A stretch of 64,000 nt of DNA from an uncultured Sphingomonadaceae bacterium (GCA_937873035.1 CALMVA010000040.1:26534-90533), one strand, 5' to 3'. Positions 51,982 to 61,234 are shown, counted from the first letter of the stretch. A program made the numbers and translations. The notes: generated from the letters alone by a model not told the origin.

Positions 51982-52470
51982 TCAGCCAGATGAGGGTAAA
52001 GCGGCAGCGCCGGGCAGGCCGAAGGCGGCGGCGGCCAGCATTAGCGTCAGCAGGCCCAGCCCTATCGAGAGGCGCGTTCGCAGGGCTACCCAATCTTCGG
52101 GGAGCCGCAACAGCAGCGACATTTCACGATCAATGGCGGGGCTGACAAGCAGGCACAGCCCGATGAGGATGAGCGATGGCCCTGGCCAGCCCCAACCGAA
52201 TATCCACGGCAGATACGCCGCCAAAGCGACCAGACTTGGAAGGACCGCCGCAATATATATCCAGCGCGGTGCCGATGGATTGCTTACCGCAATGCCCCAC
52301 CAAATGCCGCCCAGAAAGCTGAAGATCAGCGCCGCATAGCCATAACCGCCCGCAAGCGCGATCCAGCGCGTTTGCGGGTCAGCCAACAAGATGAGTGCAA
52401 AAACCTGCGGCAACTGCCCGGCATAACCTAGCAGCCGCGCCCGGCGTGACAGGGGAGGATGTTCAAACAT
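51982..52470 (-). CDS. DUF3429 family membrane protein
   Basis: A 162-residue integral membrane protein with about five hydrophobic segments. It starts MFEHPPLSRRARLLGYAGQLPQVF and has the family's FSFLGGIWWGIA motif in the second segment. The open frame extends 42 codons further upstream without family character and is not used. The function of the family is unknown. It is a single gene between tRNA-Gly(TCC) and pntB. Confidence 0.85.
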   Translation of the reverse strand: MFEHPPLSRRARLLGYAGQLPQVFALILLADPQTRWIALAGGYGYAALIFSFLGGIWWGIAVSNPSAPRWIYIAAVLPSLVALAAYLPWIFGWGWPGPSLILIGLCLLVSPAIDREMSLLLRLPEDWVALRTRLSIGLGLLTLMLAAAAFGLPGAAALPSSG

Positions 52471-52662
52471 GGCAGGTTTGATGCGCCGCCAACGCTGGTC
52501 GTTCAACCTGCCAAATGGTTCACAACAGAACGGAAATAGGTGCAAAGCGATGCAATCAGGGAAGTTGAATATCACAACATCAAAAATCGGTGACAAGTTG
52601 CTCGCCGCTCCCTAATCCACGCTGAAACCAGAGCGCATCGCAAATCGGGGGACAGGATCAGA

Positions 52663-54081
52663 ATGCACGCGGCAACCGCACAACCATCCTGGGTCATGCT
52701 CGCCTATCTTGTATCGGGCGTGTTCTTCATCCTCGCGCTGCGCGGACTTTCTTCGCCAGCAACATCGCGCCGCGGAAATCGCTTTGGCATGGCGGGGATG
52801 GCGATTGCCGTCGCGACAACCCTTCTGACGCATGAACTGGCAAGCCTGCCCGAAATCCTCGGCGCCATCGCCATTGGTGGCGGCATTGGCTGGATCACTG
52901 CGCGTCGCATTGCGATGACCGATATGCCGCAACTCGTGGCGGCCTTCCACTCGCTGGTCGGTCTGGCGGCCGTGCTCGTGGCCGCCGCAGCCTTTCTTGA
53001 GCCCCAGAATTTCGGGATCGCAGGACCAGACGGGCTGATCCACACCGTCAGCCGCGTGGAAATGGGCCTTGGCATCGCGATCGGTGCGATCACCTTTTCA
53101 GGCTCGGTCATCGCCTTCCTGAAACTCAACGGCAATATGTCGGGTGCACCTATCATGCTGCCCGGACGCCACGCGATCAATCTTGGCACGATGGCGGCGA
53201 TCCTTGGCCTCATCGCCTATTTCCTGACCGACCAGAGCCCGTGGATTTTCTGGACAATCACCGCGCTCAGCTTCGTGATCGGCTTCCTGCTCATCATCCC
53301 CATTGGCGGCGCGGATATGCCGGTCGTCGTCTCTATGCTCAACAGCTATTCGGGCTGGGCGGCCGCCGCGATGGGCTTCACGCTCCAGAACTCGGCGATG
53401 ATTATCACCGGCGCGCTCGTCGGCTCATCCGGCGCAATTCTCAGCTACATCATGTGCAAGGCCATGAACCGCAGCTTCATCAGCGTCATTGCAGGCGGCT
53501 TTGGCTCGGATGCGAGCGCAGCGGGCGGTGGCGCCGCCAAGGAACAGCGCCCTTGGAAGCGCGGGTCGGCAGAAGATGCCGCCTTCCTCCTCAAGGAAGC
53601 CGAACAGGTCATCATCGTGCCGGGTTACGGCATGGCGGTAGCGCAGGCACAGCACATCCTGCGCGAAATGGCCGACCTGCTGAAGAAGGAAGGCGTCCGC
53701 GTGAAATACGCCATCCACCCCGTCGCGGGGCGTATGCCGGGCCATATGAACGTGCTGCTGGCCGAAGCGAACGTGCCTTATGATGAGGTGTTCGAGCTGG
53801 AAGACATCAATAGCGAATTCGCGCAGACCGATGTGGCCTTCATCATCGGCGCCAACGACGTTGTGAACCCGGCCGCCAAGACCGACAAATCATCGCCCAT
53901 TTATGGCATGCCCGTGTTCGACGTGGACAAGGCCAAGACGGTGATGTTCATCAAGCGCTCGATGGGCGGCGTTGGCTATGCGGGCGTCGACAACGATGTG
54001 TTCTACATGGACCAGACCATGATGCTCCTCGCCGACGCCAAGAAGATGGTCGAAGACATCGTCAAGTCATTGCAGCACTGA
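52663..54081 (+). CDS. pntB: NAD(P) transhydrogenase beta subunit
   Basis: A 472-residue PntB: about nine membrane segments in the first 270 residues, then the NADP(H)-binding domain III. That domain has VIIVPGYGMAVAQAQH, GVRVKYAIHPVAGRMPGHMNVLLAEANVPYD and FIIGANDVVNPAA. The protein couples proton movement to hydride transfer between NADH and NADP. PntA is normally encoded directly upstream, but here the upstream gene is an opposite-strand DUF3429 gene, so pntA must be elsewhere. GGGGACAGGA precedes the ATG. Confidence 0.96.
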   Translation: MHAATAQPSWVMLAYLVSGVFFILALRGLSSPATSRRGNRFGMAGMAIAVATTLLTHELASLPEILGAIAIGGGIGWITARRIAMTDMPQLVAAFHSLVGLAAVLVAAAAFLEPQNFGIAGPDGLIHTVSRVEMGLGIAIGAITFSGSVIAFLKLNGNMSGAPIMLPGRHAINLGTMAAILGLIAYFLTDQSPWIFWTITALSFVIGFLLIIPIGGADMPVVVSMLNSYSGWAAAAMGFTLQNSAMIITGALVGSSGAILSYIMCKAMNRSFISVIAGGFGSDASAAGGGAAKEQRPWKRGSAEDAAFLLKEAEQVIIVPGYGMAVAQAQHILREMADLLKKEGVRVKYAIHPVAGRMPGHMNVLLAEANVPYDEVFELEDINSEFAQTDVAFIIGANDVVNPAAKTDKSSPIYGMPVFDVDKAKTVMFIKRSMGGVGYAGVDNDVFYMDQTMMLLADAKKMVEDIVKSLQH

Positions 54082-54120
54082 CCATTGGCAGGCCGCCCAA
54101 TGCCTGTCTAAGAGACTGCC

Positions 54121-54909
54121 ATGTCGATGGAATCAGATATTTTGCTGGCGACGGCGCTGGCTGATGCGGCTGGCGCTGCCATTCGTCCCTTTTTTCGCGG
54201 CGAGATCGGCCTTGAAGACAAAGCGGATGCCTCTCCCGTAACGCTCGCCGACCGTGCGGCAGAAGAAGCGATGCGCGCGCTCCTCAAGCGGGAAGCCCCG
54301 CGCGATGGCATTGTCGGTGAAGAATTTGGCAATGAGCGCGATGACGCAAGCCGCGTGTGGGTGCTTGACCCGATAGACGGCACGACAAGCTTTGTCGCCG
54401 GTCGCCCCATATTCGGCACACTCATCGCGCTGATGCAGGACGGCTGGCCGGTGCTTGGCATTATCGACCAGCCGATTTCAGGCGAACGCTGGATTGGTGC
54501 GGTGGGCCACAAAACGCTGTTCAACGGAAAACCTGCCTCCACGCGGCGCTGCCGCGCGCTTGACGACGCCGTGCTTGGCACCACCAGCCCGCATCTGTTC
54601 AACGATCATGAGGCAGAGCACTTTCTATCGCTCGCAGGCAAGGTTGCGCGGCGGCGCATCATCTATGGCGGCGATTGCTATAATTACGGCCTTGTCGCGA
54701 GCGGCCATGTCGATCTCGTGGTTGAGGCAGGCTTGAAGCTGCATGACTTTGCAGCCCTCATTCCCATCATCGAAGGCGCAGGCGGCACGATGAGCGATTG
54801 GAACGGCAATCCGCTCCATGCAAGCTCAAACGGAGACGTGATTGCGCTTGGCGACCCTGCGCGTCTTGAAGACGTGATGGAAGCACTGGGGCATCACCAT
54901 TGCAGCTAG
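54121..54909 (+). CDS. hisN: Histidinol-phosphatase, inositol monophosphatase type
   Basis: A 262-residue IMPase-fold phosphatase. The metal-binding motifs are GEE at 66-68, DPIDGTTSF with Asp83 and Asp86, and LKLHDFAALIPIIEGAGG near the C-terminus. The length and the sequence RPIFGTLIALMQDGWPVLGIIDQP fit the HisN subgroup of alphaproteobacteria, which completes histidine synthesis in the absence of HisB-type phosphatase. It is about 40 bases after pntB and may be co-transcribed. An inositol-1-phosphate activity cannot be excluded. Confidence 0.88.
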   Translation: MSMESDILLATALADAAGAAIRPFFRGEIGLEDKADASPVTLADRAAEEAMRALLKREAPRDGIVGEEFGNERDDASRVWVLDPIDGTTSFVAGRPIFGTLIALMQDGWPVLGIIDQPISGERWIGAVGHKTLFNGKPASTRRCRALDDAVLGTTSPHLFNDHEAEHFLSLAGKVARRRIIYGGDCYNYGLVASGHVDLVVEAGLKLHDFAALIPIIEGAGGTMSDWNGNPLHASSNGDVIALGDPARLEDVMEALGHHHCS

Positions 54910-54947
54910 GGCCGCGCTAAGCAGCCCCAGCAATTCAACGATGAGAC

Positions 54948-55556
54948 CTAGCGGACTATCACCTCGACGCGCCGGTTGATCGCCGAGGGCGTCTCGTCGG
55001 GCGTCTGTTCCTTCAACTCGCGCTCACCCCGCCCCGCAATGCGGACGATGGTTTTGTCCAGCCCTTGCGCGAAGAGATAGGACGTGATTTCTGCCGCACG
55101 ACGCAGCGAGAAGGTGTCGTTCACGTCCGCCGCGCCGACCGTATCGGTGTGGCCGGTAATCTCCAGGTCAGCCCCCGGACGCCGTTTGATCTCGGCGAAG
55201 ATTTCCGAGAGCAGCGCCGCCGACTCGTCCGTCGGCTCAACCGAATTTTCCTTGAAGTAGAGAATAAAGGTTCGAGGTGCCTGCGGAAGACCCGACAGGA
55301 GATCACCATATTTCGCTTCAAACGCCGCACTATCGAGCGTTTTTACTGAAGCCGAGCCTCCCGTTACATTGGCAACGGCACCCGCCTTATCGACGATTGC
55401 GACTTCCTGATCCGTCTTGCCATCAAGGATAGAGATGCTGCCAGCCTCCCCGCCCTCGCCCAGCCCAAGCGCAACACGTGACACCGCGCAACCAGCAAGA
55501 AGCAACGGAAGAGCAAGCAAGACCACGCTGCGATGCTTCGTGACAAGCCCCCGCAT
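54948..55556 (-). CDS. OmpA-family outer-membrane lipoprotein
   Basis: A 202-residue lipoprotein: signal peptide with lipobox LLAGC (Cys23), a middle region without clear homology, and a C-terminal OmpA/MotB peptidoglycan-binding domain. That domain has FILYFKENSVEPTDESAALLSEIF, ITGHTDTVGAADVNDTFSLRRAAEI and INRRVEVIVR. The ATG overlaps the stop of the FecR gene upstream (ATGA), so the two are translationally coupled. It should be anchored in the outer membrane and bind peptidoglycan. Confidence 0.92.
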   Translation of the reverse strand: MRGLVTKHRSVVLLALPLLLAGCAVSRVALGLGEGGEAGSISILDGKTDQEVAIVDKAGAVANVTGGSASVKTLDSAAFEAKYGDLLSGLPQAPRTFILYFKENSVEPTDESAALLSEIFAEIKRRPGADLEITGHTDTVGAADVNDTFSLRRAAEITSYLFAQGLDKTIVRIAGRGERELKEQTPDETPSAINRRVEVIVR

Positions 55557-55990
55557 CACTTGACCTCCAGCACGGCGCGCGCACGACGCAGCACGAAGAT
55601 ATTCTTGGGAGTCTCCACGCGCATCGCCTGCGGGTCGTTGCGCGCGATGCGGCCGGACATGACGGCAACCGTTCCCTTTTTGAGGACGCTTACGAAACGG
55701 CCCGACTGGGTTGTGTCGTTATAGTCAAAAACGCGAAAGGTCAGCCGCGTTCCGGGGCCTGCGGAGAGTCGGGTGTTATCAACAAAGGTCGCGCCAGCGC
55801 GGCCGCGCGGCCCCGTGACAAGCGTATCCCCGGTTTCGATCACAAAGCCCGGACGTATCGGCAGAAGCTTTCCACCGCGTTCAATCGCCGCATTGCCGCT
55901 GGCCGATTTGATTCGGCCAATGTCGGCCCAGGCAGGCTGCGTGAACAGCCCGGCAGCAAGAACCCCCAGAAGAAAATGACGCAACTCCAA
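55556..55990 (-). CDS. Secreted FecR-domain protein
   Basis: A 144-residue protein with signal peptide (LLGVLAAGLFTQPAWA) and a single FecR beta-domain. The domain reads IGRIKSASGNAAIERGGKLLPIRPGFVIETGDTLVTG..GRAGATFVDNTRLSAGPGTRLTFRVF. No ATG fits: the frame starts at TTG (55990 or, two codons later, 55984, which has GGGGGTTGGAG upstream). It is the first gene of the FecR-OmpA lipoprotein pair. Without the cytoplasmic and membrane parts of true FecR, it is a free periplasmic FecR domain. Partner and role unknown. Confidence 0.85.
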   Translation of the reverse strand: MELRHFLLGVLAAGLFTQPAWADIGRIKSASGNAAIERGGKLLPIRPGFVIETGDTLVTGPRGRAGATFVDNTRLSAGPGTRLTFRVFDYNDTTQSGRFVSVLKKGTVAVMSGRIARNDPQAMRVETPKNIFVLRRARAVLEVK

Positions 55991-56113
55991 CCCCCTGCTT
56001 CAATGCCACCTGCGTGATGCGACAGTCATGCCATGTTGGCAATAGTTTGATCCACAGCCTTCGTCATCTTTCCCCTTCCCCTTAGCGAAGGGCTGGCTTA
56101 ACAGCGAAAGGCC

Positions 56114-56785
56114 ATGTGGCAGCTTTATCAATTCGCCCTCTGTCCATTTTCCCGCAAGGTGCGTCTTCTCATGGGTGAGAAGGGCATCGGCTATCAGCTC
56201 GTGCGCGAATATCCTTGGGAGCGCCGCGACGAATTTGTCGATCTCAACCCGACAAGCCAGACGCCTGTTCTCGTCGAGGCCGAACGCGGGGTGACGCTGA
56301 TCCATTCTGCCGCGATCTGCGAATTTCTGGAAGAAACGGTCGATCAGTCACCGATGATTTCGGGCACCGCGCCAAATCGCGCCGAAATCCGCCGATTGAC
56401 CGCATGGTTCGATGAGCAATTCTATATGCAGGTGGTGGGACCGCTGCTCCATGAGCGCATGGAAAAGCGCCTTGTGCACCGCGCAGCGCCCGATGGCGGC
56501 GTGCTGCGACAGGCGATGAAGAATGCCAACCAGCTTCTTGATTATATCGATTGGCTGCTCGACCATCGCAATTGGCTGGCGGGCGCAAGCCTTAGCCTTG
56601 CCGACCTTGCAGGTGCGGCGCACATTTCGGTTGCGGACTATCTCGGCGGTATCGACTGGCGCGGGCACGAGCAAACCAAACGCTGGTATGCGGGCCTCAA
56701 GTCACGCCCCTCCTTCCGCCCGCTGCTGAGTGAGCGGATGGAAGTCATCCCCCCGCCTGCCCACTATGACAAAGTCGACTTTTAA
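56114..56785 (+). CDS. Glutathione S-transferase family protein
   Basis: A 223-residue GST. The N-terminal thioredoxin-like domain has LYQFALCPFSRKVRLLMGEKG with a Cys-Pro-Phe-Ser motif, and NPTSQTPVLVE supplies the cis-proline loop; the C-terminal helical domain ends in ADLAGAAHISVADYLGGIDW. CPFS suggests a Cys-type active site (beta/omega or glutaredoxin-like). It converges with ubiG with overlap of the stops. Substrate unknown. Confidence 0.9.
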   Translation: MWQLYQFALCPFSRKVRLLMGEKGIGYQLVREYPWERRDEFVDLNPTSQTPVLVEAERGVTLIHSAAICEFLEETVDQSPMISGTAPNRAEIRRLTAWFDEQFYMQVVGPLLHERMEKRLVHRAAPDGGVLRQAMKNANQLLDYIDWLLDHRNWLAGASLSLADLAGAAHISVADYLGGIDWRGHEQTKRWYAGLKSRPSFRPLLSERMEVIPPPAHYDKVDF

Positions 56786-57513
56786 GCCCGCGTCGCGGCC
56801 AAAATATAGTTGAGACCCAGATCGTCCGACAGATGCAGTCCGGCAGTTGCGGAAAATGCGATGCCGCGCATCTCCACAACCCTGAGGCCCGCACCTTCAA
56901 GCAAGGGCTGCAACTCGTCCGGGGTCAGAAACTTGTCCCAATCGTGCGTGCCCTTGGGGATTGCGCCCAGCCCTTCGCCGAGCGTAATCATCGCCAGGCG
57001 TGATCGACTGGTGCGATTGGGTGTCGAAAGGATGAGCAACCCGCCTGATGCCATCCGCGCCACCAGTGCAGCCACAAATAGCGCCGGGTCCGTCACGTGT
57101 TCGATGACTTCCATCGAGGTGACGAGATCGAAACTCCCTTCAAGAAGCGCGACATCGGCGCATTTATAATCAATCGACAGCCCGCCTTGTTTGGCATGGG
57201 CTGAGGCGACGGCGACATTCTCGTGCGCAGCATCCACCCCCGTCACGCGCGCGCCAAGGCGAGCCAACGGCTCGCACAAAAGCCCCGCCCCGCACCCGAC
57301 ATCAAGCGCCGTCTTGCCCGTCAGCGGTCGGAAATCGCGCGCATCGCCGCCCCAATGCCGGTTGATCGCCTCTCGCACGAACCCCAGCCGAACGGGGTTC
57401 AGCTTGTGGAGCATTGCGGAAGAGCCTGTTGGATTCCACCAGTCAGCCGCCAATTTGCCAAAATGGGCGGCTTCTGAGGAATCGATGGTTGTCGCGGTGC
57501 TTGCCTTTGCCAT
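56782..57513 (-). CDS. ubiG: Ubiquinone biosynthesis O-methyltransferase
   Basis: A 243-residue class I SAM-dependent methyltransferase with the UbiG opening FGKLAADWWNPTGSSAMLHKLNPVRLGFV and the SAM motif ALDVGCGAGLLCEPLARLGARVTGVD near residue 70. It also has SMEVIEHVTDPALFV, the post-motif typical of UbiG. It methylates two hydroxyl groups during ubiquinone synthesis. ATG start, single gene. Confidence 0.95.
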   Translation of the reverse strand: MAKASTATTIDSSEAAHFGKLAADWWNPTGSSAMLHKLNPVRLGFVREAINRHWGGDARDFRPLTGKTALDVGCGAGLLCEPLARLGARVTGVDAAHENVAVASAHAKQGGLSIDYKCADVALLEGSFDLVTSMEVIEHVTDPALFVAALVARMASGGLLILSTPNRTSRSRLAMITLGEGLGAIPKGTHDWDKFLTPDELQPLLEGAGLRVVEMRGIAFSATAGLHLSDDLGLNYILAATRA

Positions 57514-57580
57514 ACCCCTTCCCTAACAGGACCGCGCCTTACGGCCAAACCTACTTTATCGACACGAAACAGGGAATTCG

Positions 57581-58837
57581 ATGGCCCGCATCGTAATGAA
57601 GTTCGGCGGCACCTCCATGGCGGGGACGGAACGCATCCGTAATGTCGCCAAGCGTGTGAAGCACGAAGTCGATCTTGGCAATGAAGTCGCCGTCGTCGTG
57701 TCCGCCATGGCGGGCGAGACAGACCGGCTTGTCAACTTCTGCCGCGAAGCAGCCCCGCTGCATGATCCCAAGGAATATGACGTTGTCGTCGCCGCTGGCG
57801 AGCAGATCACGTCGGGCCTTCTTGCCATTACCTTGCAGTCGATGGGCGTGAAGGCGCGCAGCTGGCTGGGCTGGCAATTGCCGATCCGCACCAGCGACGC
57901 GCACGCGTCTGCCCGCATTGAAGAGATCGATACCGCAGCCCTGATCGCGGGAATGTCGGCAGGCGAAGTTGCTGTGATCCCCGGCTTTCAGGGCGTCACG
58001 GCGGACAACCGTATCACCACGCTCGGCCGGGGCGGCTCAGATACGTCTGCCGTCGCTGTCGCGGCGGCCGTCAAGGCGGACCGCTGCGACATCTACACCG
58101 ATGTGGACGGCGTCTATACGACGGATCCCCGCATCGTCCCCAGGGCACGCAAGCTCGCCAAGGTGACGTATGAGGAAATGCTCGAACTCGCGAGCGTCGG
58201 AGCCAAGGTGCTCCAGACCCGCTCGGTCGGGCTCGCCATGAAGGAAAATGTGCGCGTGCAGGTGCTGTCGTCGTTCGATGAACCGACCGACAACCCCATC
58301 CCCGGCACGCTTATCGTCGGCGACGACGAAATCGGAGAAGACGAAATGGAACGCCAACTCATCACCGGCATCGCCCATGACAAGAATGAAGCCAAGGTTA
58401 CGCTCACCAGCGTGCCGGACCGTCCCGGCGCTGTTGCCAGCATCTTTGCGCCGCTTGCCGAAGCGAACATCAACGTCGACATGATTATCCAGAATATCGC
58501 GCACGACACGGGTTCGACCGACGTGACCTTCACCGTGCCCGGTGCCGAACTCGCCCGCGCGATTGACACGCTGGAAAAGGCAAAGGACGCAATCGGCTTC
58601 AAGGGACTGAAGCACGACACCAAGGTCGCCAAGGTCTCTGTGGTCGGCGTCGGGATGCGCAGCCATGCCGGCGTTGCCTCAACGATGTTCAATGCGCTGG
58701 CCCAGCGCGGCATCAACGTGCAGGCGATCTCGACCTCGGAAATCAAGGTTTCCGTGCTCATCGACGAGGATGAGACCGAACTCGCCGTGCGCGTTCTCCA
58801 CACGGCCTATGGCCTTGATGCCGAGGACGTTGCGTGA
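57581..58837 (+). CDS. lysC: Aspartate kinase
   Basis: A 418-residue monofunctional aspartokinase. The kinase domain has KFGGTSMAG at residue 5, VVSAMAGETD, GGSDTSAVAVAAAVKADRCDIYTDVDGVYTTDPR; the C-terminal third contains two ACT domains (VPDRPGAVASIFAPLAEANINVD and MRSHAGVASTMFNALAQRGINVQ). It phosphorylates aspartate for lysine, methionine and threonine synthesis and is expected to be inhibited by amino-acid binding at the ACT pair. ATG start with AGGGAA upstream. Confidence 0.97.
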   Translation: MARIVMKFGGTSMAGTERIRNVAKRVKHEVDLGNEVAVVVSAMAGETDRLVNFCREAAPLHDPKEYDVVVAAGEQITSGLLAITLQSMGVKARSWLGWQLPIRTSDAHASARIEEIDTAALIAGMSAGEVAVIPGFQGVTADNRITTLGRGGSDTSAVAVAAAVKADRCDIYTDVDGVYTTDPRIVPRARKLAKVTYEEMLELASVGAKVLQTRSVGLAMKENVRVQVLSSFDEPTDNPIPGTLIVGDDEIGEDEMERQLITGIAHDKNEAKVTLTSVPDRPGAVASIFAPLAEANINVDMIIQNIAHDTGSTDVTFTVPGAELARAIDTLEKAKDAIGFKGLKHDTKVAKVSVVGVGMRSHAGVASTMFNALAQRGINVQAISTSEIKVSVLIDEDETELAVRVLHTAYGLDAEDVA

Positions 58838-59838
58838 GCAGGCTTGATGCGCTGATGGCGCGCGGCACCGAGTTTCTTGGCTCGCGCTGGGCCATCATGG
58901 CGGGTGCCATGAGCTGGATCAGCGAGCGCCACCTCGTATCTGCCATGTCGAACGCTGGTGGCTTCGGCGTGATTGCAGGTGGCGCGATGCCGCCTGAAAT
59001 CCTGTCGACAGAAATTGCCGCGACCAAGGCGATGACCGACAAGCCTTTTGGCGTGAACCTCATCACCATGCACCCGCAACTGACCGACCTCATCGCCGTT
59101 TGCGCCGAGCACAAGGTGACGCACGTCGTGCTGGCGGGCGGATTGCCCCCCGCGGGCGCCATCGAGCAAATCAAGGCATTTGGCGCCAAGGTTATCTGCT
59201 TTGCACCTGCGCTCGCGCTTGCAAAGAAGCTGGTGCGATCTGGCGTCGATGCGCTCGTGATCGAAGGCAATGAAGCGGGCGGCCATATCGGGCCCGTCTC
59301 AACCTCGGTTCTCGCGCAGGAAATTCTGCCCGAAATGGCAGACAAGGTGCCCGTGTTCGTCGCAGGCGGCATTGGCCGCGGTGAAATGATCGCCGCCTAT
59401 CTTGAACAGGGGGCGGCTGGTGTGCAGATCGGCACACGGCTTGTTTGCGCGACCGAGTGCATCGCGCATCCGGCCTTCAAGAAGGCCTTTATACGCGCCT
59501 CGGCGCGCGAAGCGATTGCCAGCGTGCAGATCGACCCCCGCCTTCCGGTCATCCCGGTGCGTGCACTCAAGAACGCGGGCACGGAAGAGTTTACCCGCAA
59601 GCAGGTCGAGGTCGCAGGGATGCTGGATCGCGGTGAAGTCGACATGGGGGCCGCCCAGCTTGAGATCGAGCATTATTGGGCAGGCGCGCTTCGCCGTGCC
59701 GTTATTGACGGCGATGTCGAAAATGGATCGCTTATGGCAGGTCAGTCGGTCGGCATGGTCAAGGTTGAAGAACCCGTGGCGGACATTCTGGGAACATTGA
59801 TGGCAGAGGCGCAGGCCGCTCTCTCGACACGCAGCTGA
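58834..59838 (+). CDS. FMN-dependent nitronate monooxygenase-like protein
   Basis: A 334-residue TIM-barrel flavoprotein: RWAIMAGAMSWISERHLVSAMSNAGGFGVIAGG, NLITMHP, ALVIEGNEAGGHIGP and VPVFVAGGIGRGEMIAAYLEQGAAGVQIGTR (FMN phosphate site). This is the 2-nitropropane dioxygenase/FabK-related family. The GTG start overlaps the lysC stop. Substrate not known; the family includes enoyl-ACP reductases, and by motif alone that cannot be excluded. Confidence 0.88.
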   Translation: MSRLDALMARGTEFLGSRWAIMAGAMSWISERHLVSAMSNAGGFGVIAGGAMPPEILSTEIAATKAMTDKPFGVNLITMHPQLTDLIAVCAEHKVTHVVLAGGLPPAGAIEQIKAFGAKVICFAPALALAKKLVRSGVDALVIEGNEAGGHIGPVSTSVLAQEILPEMADKVPVFVAGGIGRGEMIAAYLEQGAAGVQIGTRLVCATECIAHPAFKKAFIRASAREAIASVQIDPRLPVIPVRALKNAGTEEFTRKQVEVAGMLDRGEVDMGAAQLEIEHYWAGALRRAVIDGDVENGSLMAGQSVGMVKVEEPVADILGTLMAEAQAALSTRS

Positions 59839-60011
59839 ACATCCAGCGTTTACACTTTTCATCAACTCTGTCCCGCTATGAGACAGTCTGTTTCCGATTC
59901 ATCTGGATTGGTTGCGAATCATATATGGCAGGTCTAGCCTGCGGGAAATTAGCCGGGGTCGCACCGAACGCGTTGCCGATTCTCATATCGGCCTAGACAG
60001 GGGTAAGTTTG

Positions 60012-60797
60012 ATGCGCTCACATATCGCGCGACTGATGTTGGCGTCTGCTTTTGCACTTGGTGCCACTGCGCCTGCGCACGCAGCCAATTTCCTGTTCAG
60101 CCTTACCGGCAACTCCAGTCTGTCCGGCACCGCAGGCAATCCCCGCCTGTTCAGCGCCACCTCCGGCGGAACCACGATAAACGTGCGCGCAACGGCTTGG
60201 AGCGTATCGAACAACCTTGTGCGCAGCGCCTATCTCGGCGCGTACAACTACGGCCTCGGCGTCACCTCCCGCTCGGAAGGAAGTGGTGGTGGCAATTCGC
60301 ACACCATGGACAACCAGAGCGGCACGGACTTCATCATCCTGCAATTCGACCGCCCGGTCGAGTTCATCTCCGGCAAGTTCACCACCTACCAGTTGAACGG
60401 TCTGAGCTATCAGGACAGTGATGCAAGCATCGACTACGGCACGACTGCAACGGCGTGGAATTCGCCGCTTTCGCTCGACAACACCAATATTTCGGTCGTC
60501 AATGCGCTGCTCAACGGCGCGGGCTATGAAGCAACCGGGGGTTCCGCACCCGCGCCAAATGGCGTCCTGCGCGATCTTCAGCCGGGTGCACCCGGCGGCA
60601 AGGTTGGCAATATCTGGATGGTTGCATCTTCTTTCGTCAATCAGGACGGCAAGAAGGATTCATTCAAGTTCAGTCAGTTGACGGTTTCTTACATGGACCC
60701 GCTGCCTGAGCCGGAAAGCTGGGCCATGATGCTCGCCGGCTTTGGCTTTGTAGGTGCTGCCATGCGCCGCAGCCGGACAACGCGCGCAATCGCCTGA
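60012..60797 (+). CDS. PEP-CTERM sorting-domain protein
   Basis: A 261-residue secreted protein: signal peptide (MLASAFALGATAPAHA), then a beta-rich, Ser/Thr/Asn-rich mature part, then the C-terminal sorting signal. The signal begins PEPESWAMMLAGFGFVG at residue 232, with a hydrophobic helix and ends in the basic tail MRRSRTTR. Exosortase is expected to cut within the PEP motif and release or anchor the protein at the cell surface. The body resembles no catalytic family I recognise; NNYGLGVTSRS and QFDRPVEFISGKFTTYQ are typical of PEP-CTERM adhesin-like domains. The ATG at 60012 is used; the preceding TTG is not. It is a single gene. Confidence 0.93.
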   Translation: MRSHIARLMLASAFALGATAPAHAANFLFSLTGNSSLSGTAGNPRLFSATSGGTTINVRATAWSVSNNLVRSAYLGAYNYGLGVTSRSEGSGGGNSHTMDNQSGTDFIILQFDRPVEFISGKFTTYQLNGLSYQDSDASIDYGTTATAWNSPLSLDNTNISVVNALLNGAGYEATGGSAPAPNGVLRDLQPGAPGGKVGNIWMVASSFVNQDGKKDSFKFSQLTVSYMDPLPEPESWAMMLAGFGFVGAAMRRSRTTRAIA

Positions 60798-60919
60798 GCT
60801 TTTTGCTCCCGTTAATGCTTCGGTCATGATGCTGACGCCAAGAACGCGCCAACAGGCCGGTGCATCCAAGGGACAGCACCCGCATCGGCCTGCGCCCCGC
60901 TCTTGCCCGGAGGATTTGG

Positions 60920-61234
60920 ATGCGCGGAAAATTTGCAGTGGCCCTTTTGACGCTGGCGACACTCTCCGCCTGCTCCACCCCGGAAACCCGCCTGCGCAAC
61001 GGCCTGCAATCGGCCGGGCTATCCGCAGACACTTCGGCCTGCATGGCAGACCGGATGATCGACAAGCTCTCACTGCCGCAGTTGAAACGCCTGTCTGACC
61101 TGAGCAAGATCAGCGACAAGAAGATCGGCGAAATGCGCGTCGGGCAGTTCTGGCGTCAGGTGCGCGCGCTGCGTGATCCCGAAATTTTGGCGATAACGAC
61201 CCGTGCCGGACTAAGTTGCGCCATATCTGAATGA
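60920..61234 (+). CDS. Small hypothetical lipoprotein
   Basis: A 104-residue protein with a lipoprotein signal (MRGKFAVALLTLATLSAC, Cys18). The mature part is mainly helical: LRNGLQSAGLSADTSACMADRMIDKLSLPQLKRLSDLS. It has three further cysteines. The GGAGGATTTGG element upstream supports the ATG at 60920 over the longer frame from 60860. I do not recognise the family. It lies between the PEP-CTERM gene and sucC, on the same strand. Confidence 0.78.
   Translation: MRGKFAVALLTLATLSACSTPETRLRNGLQSAGLSADTSACMADRMIDKLSLPQLKRLSDLSKISDKKIGEMRVGQFWRQVRALRDPEILAITTRAGLSCAISE

Noticed and set aside
59839..60011. Sigma-54 (-24/-12) promoter before the PEP-CTERM gene
   Set aside because: TGGCAGG and TGC are present but the GG-to-GC spacing is two bases off consensus.
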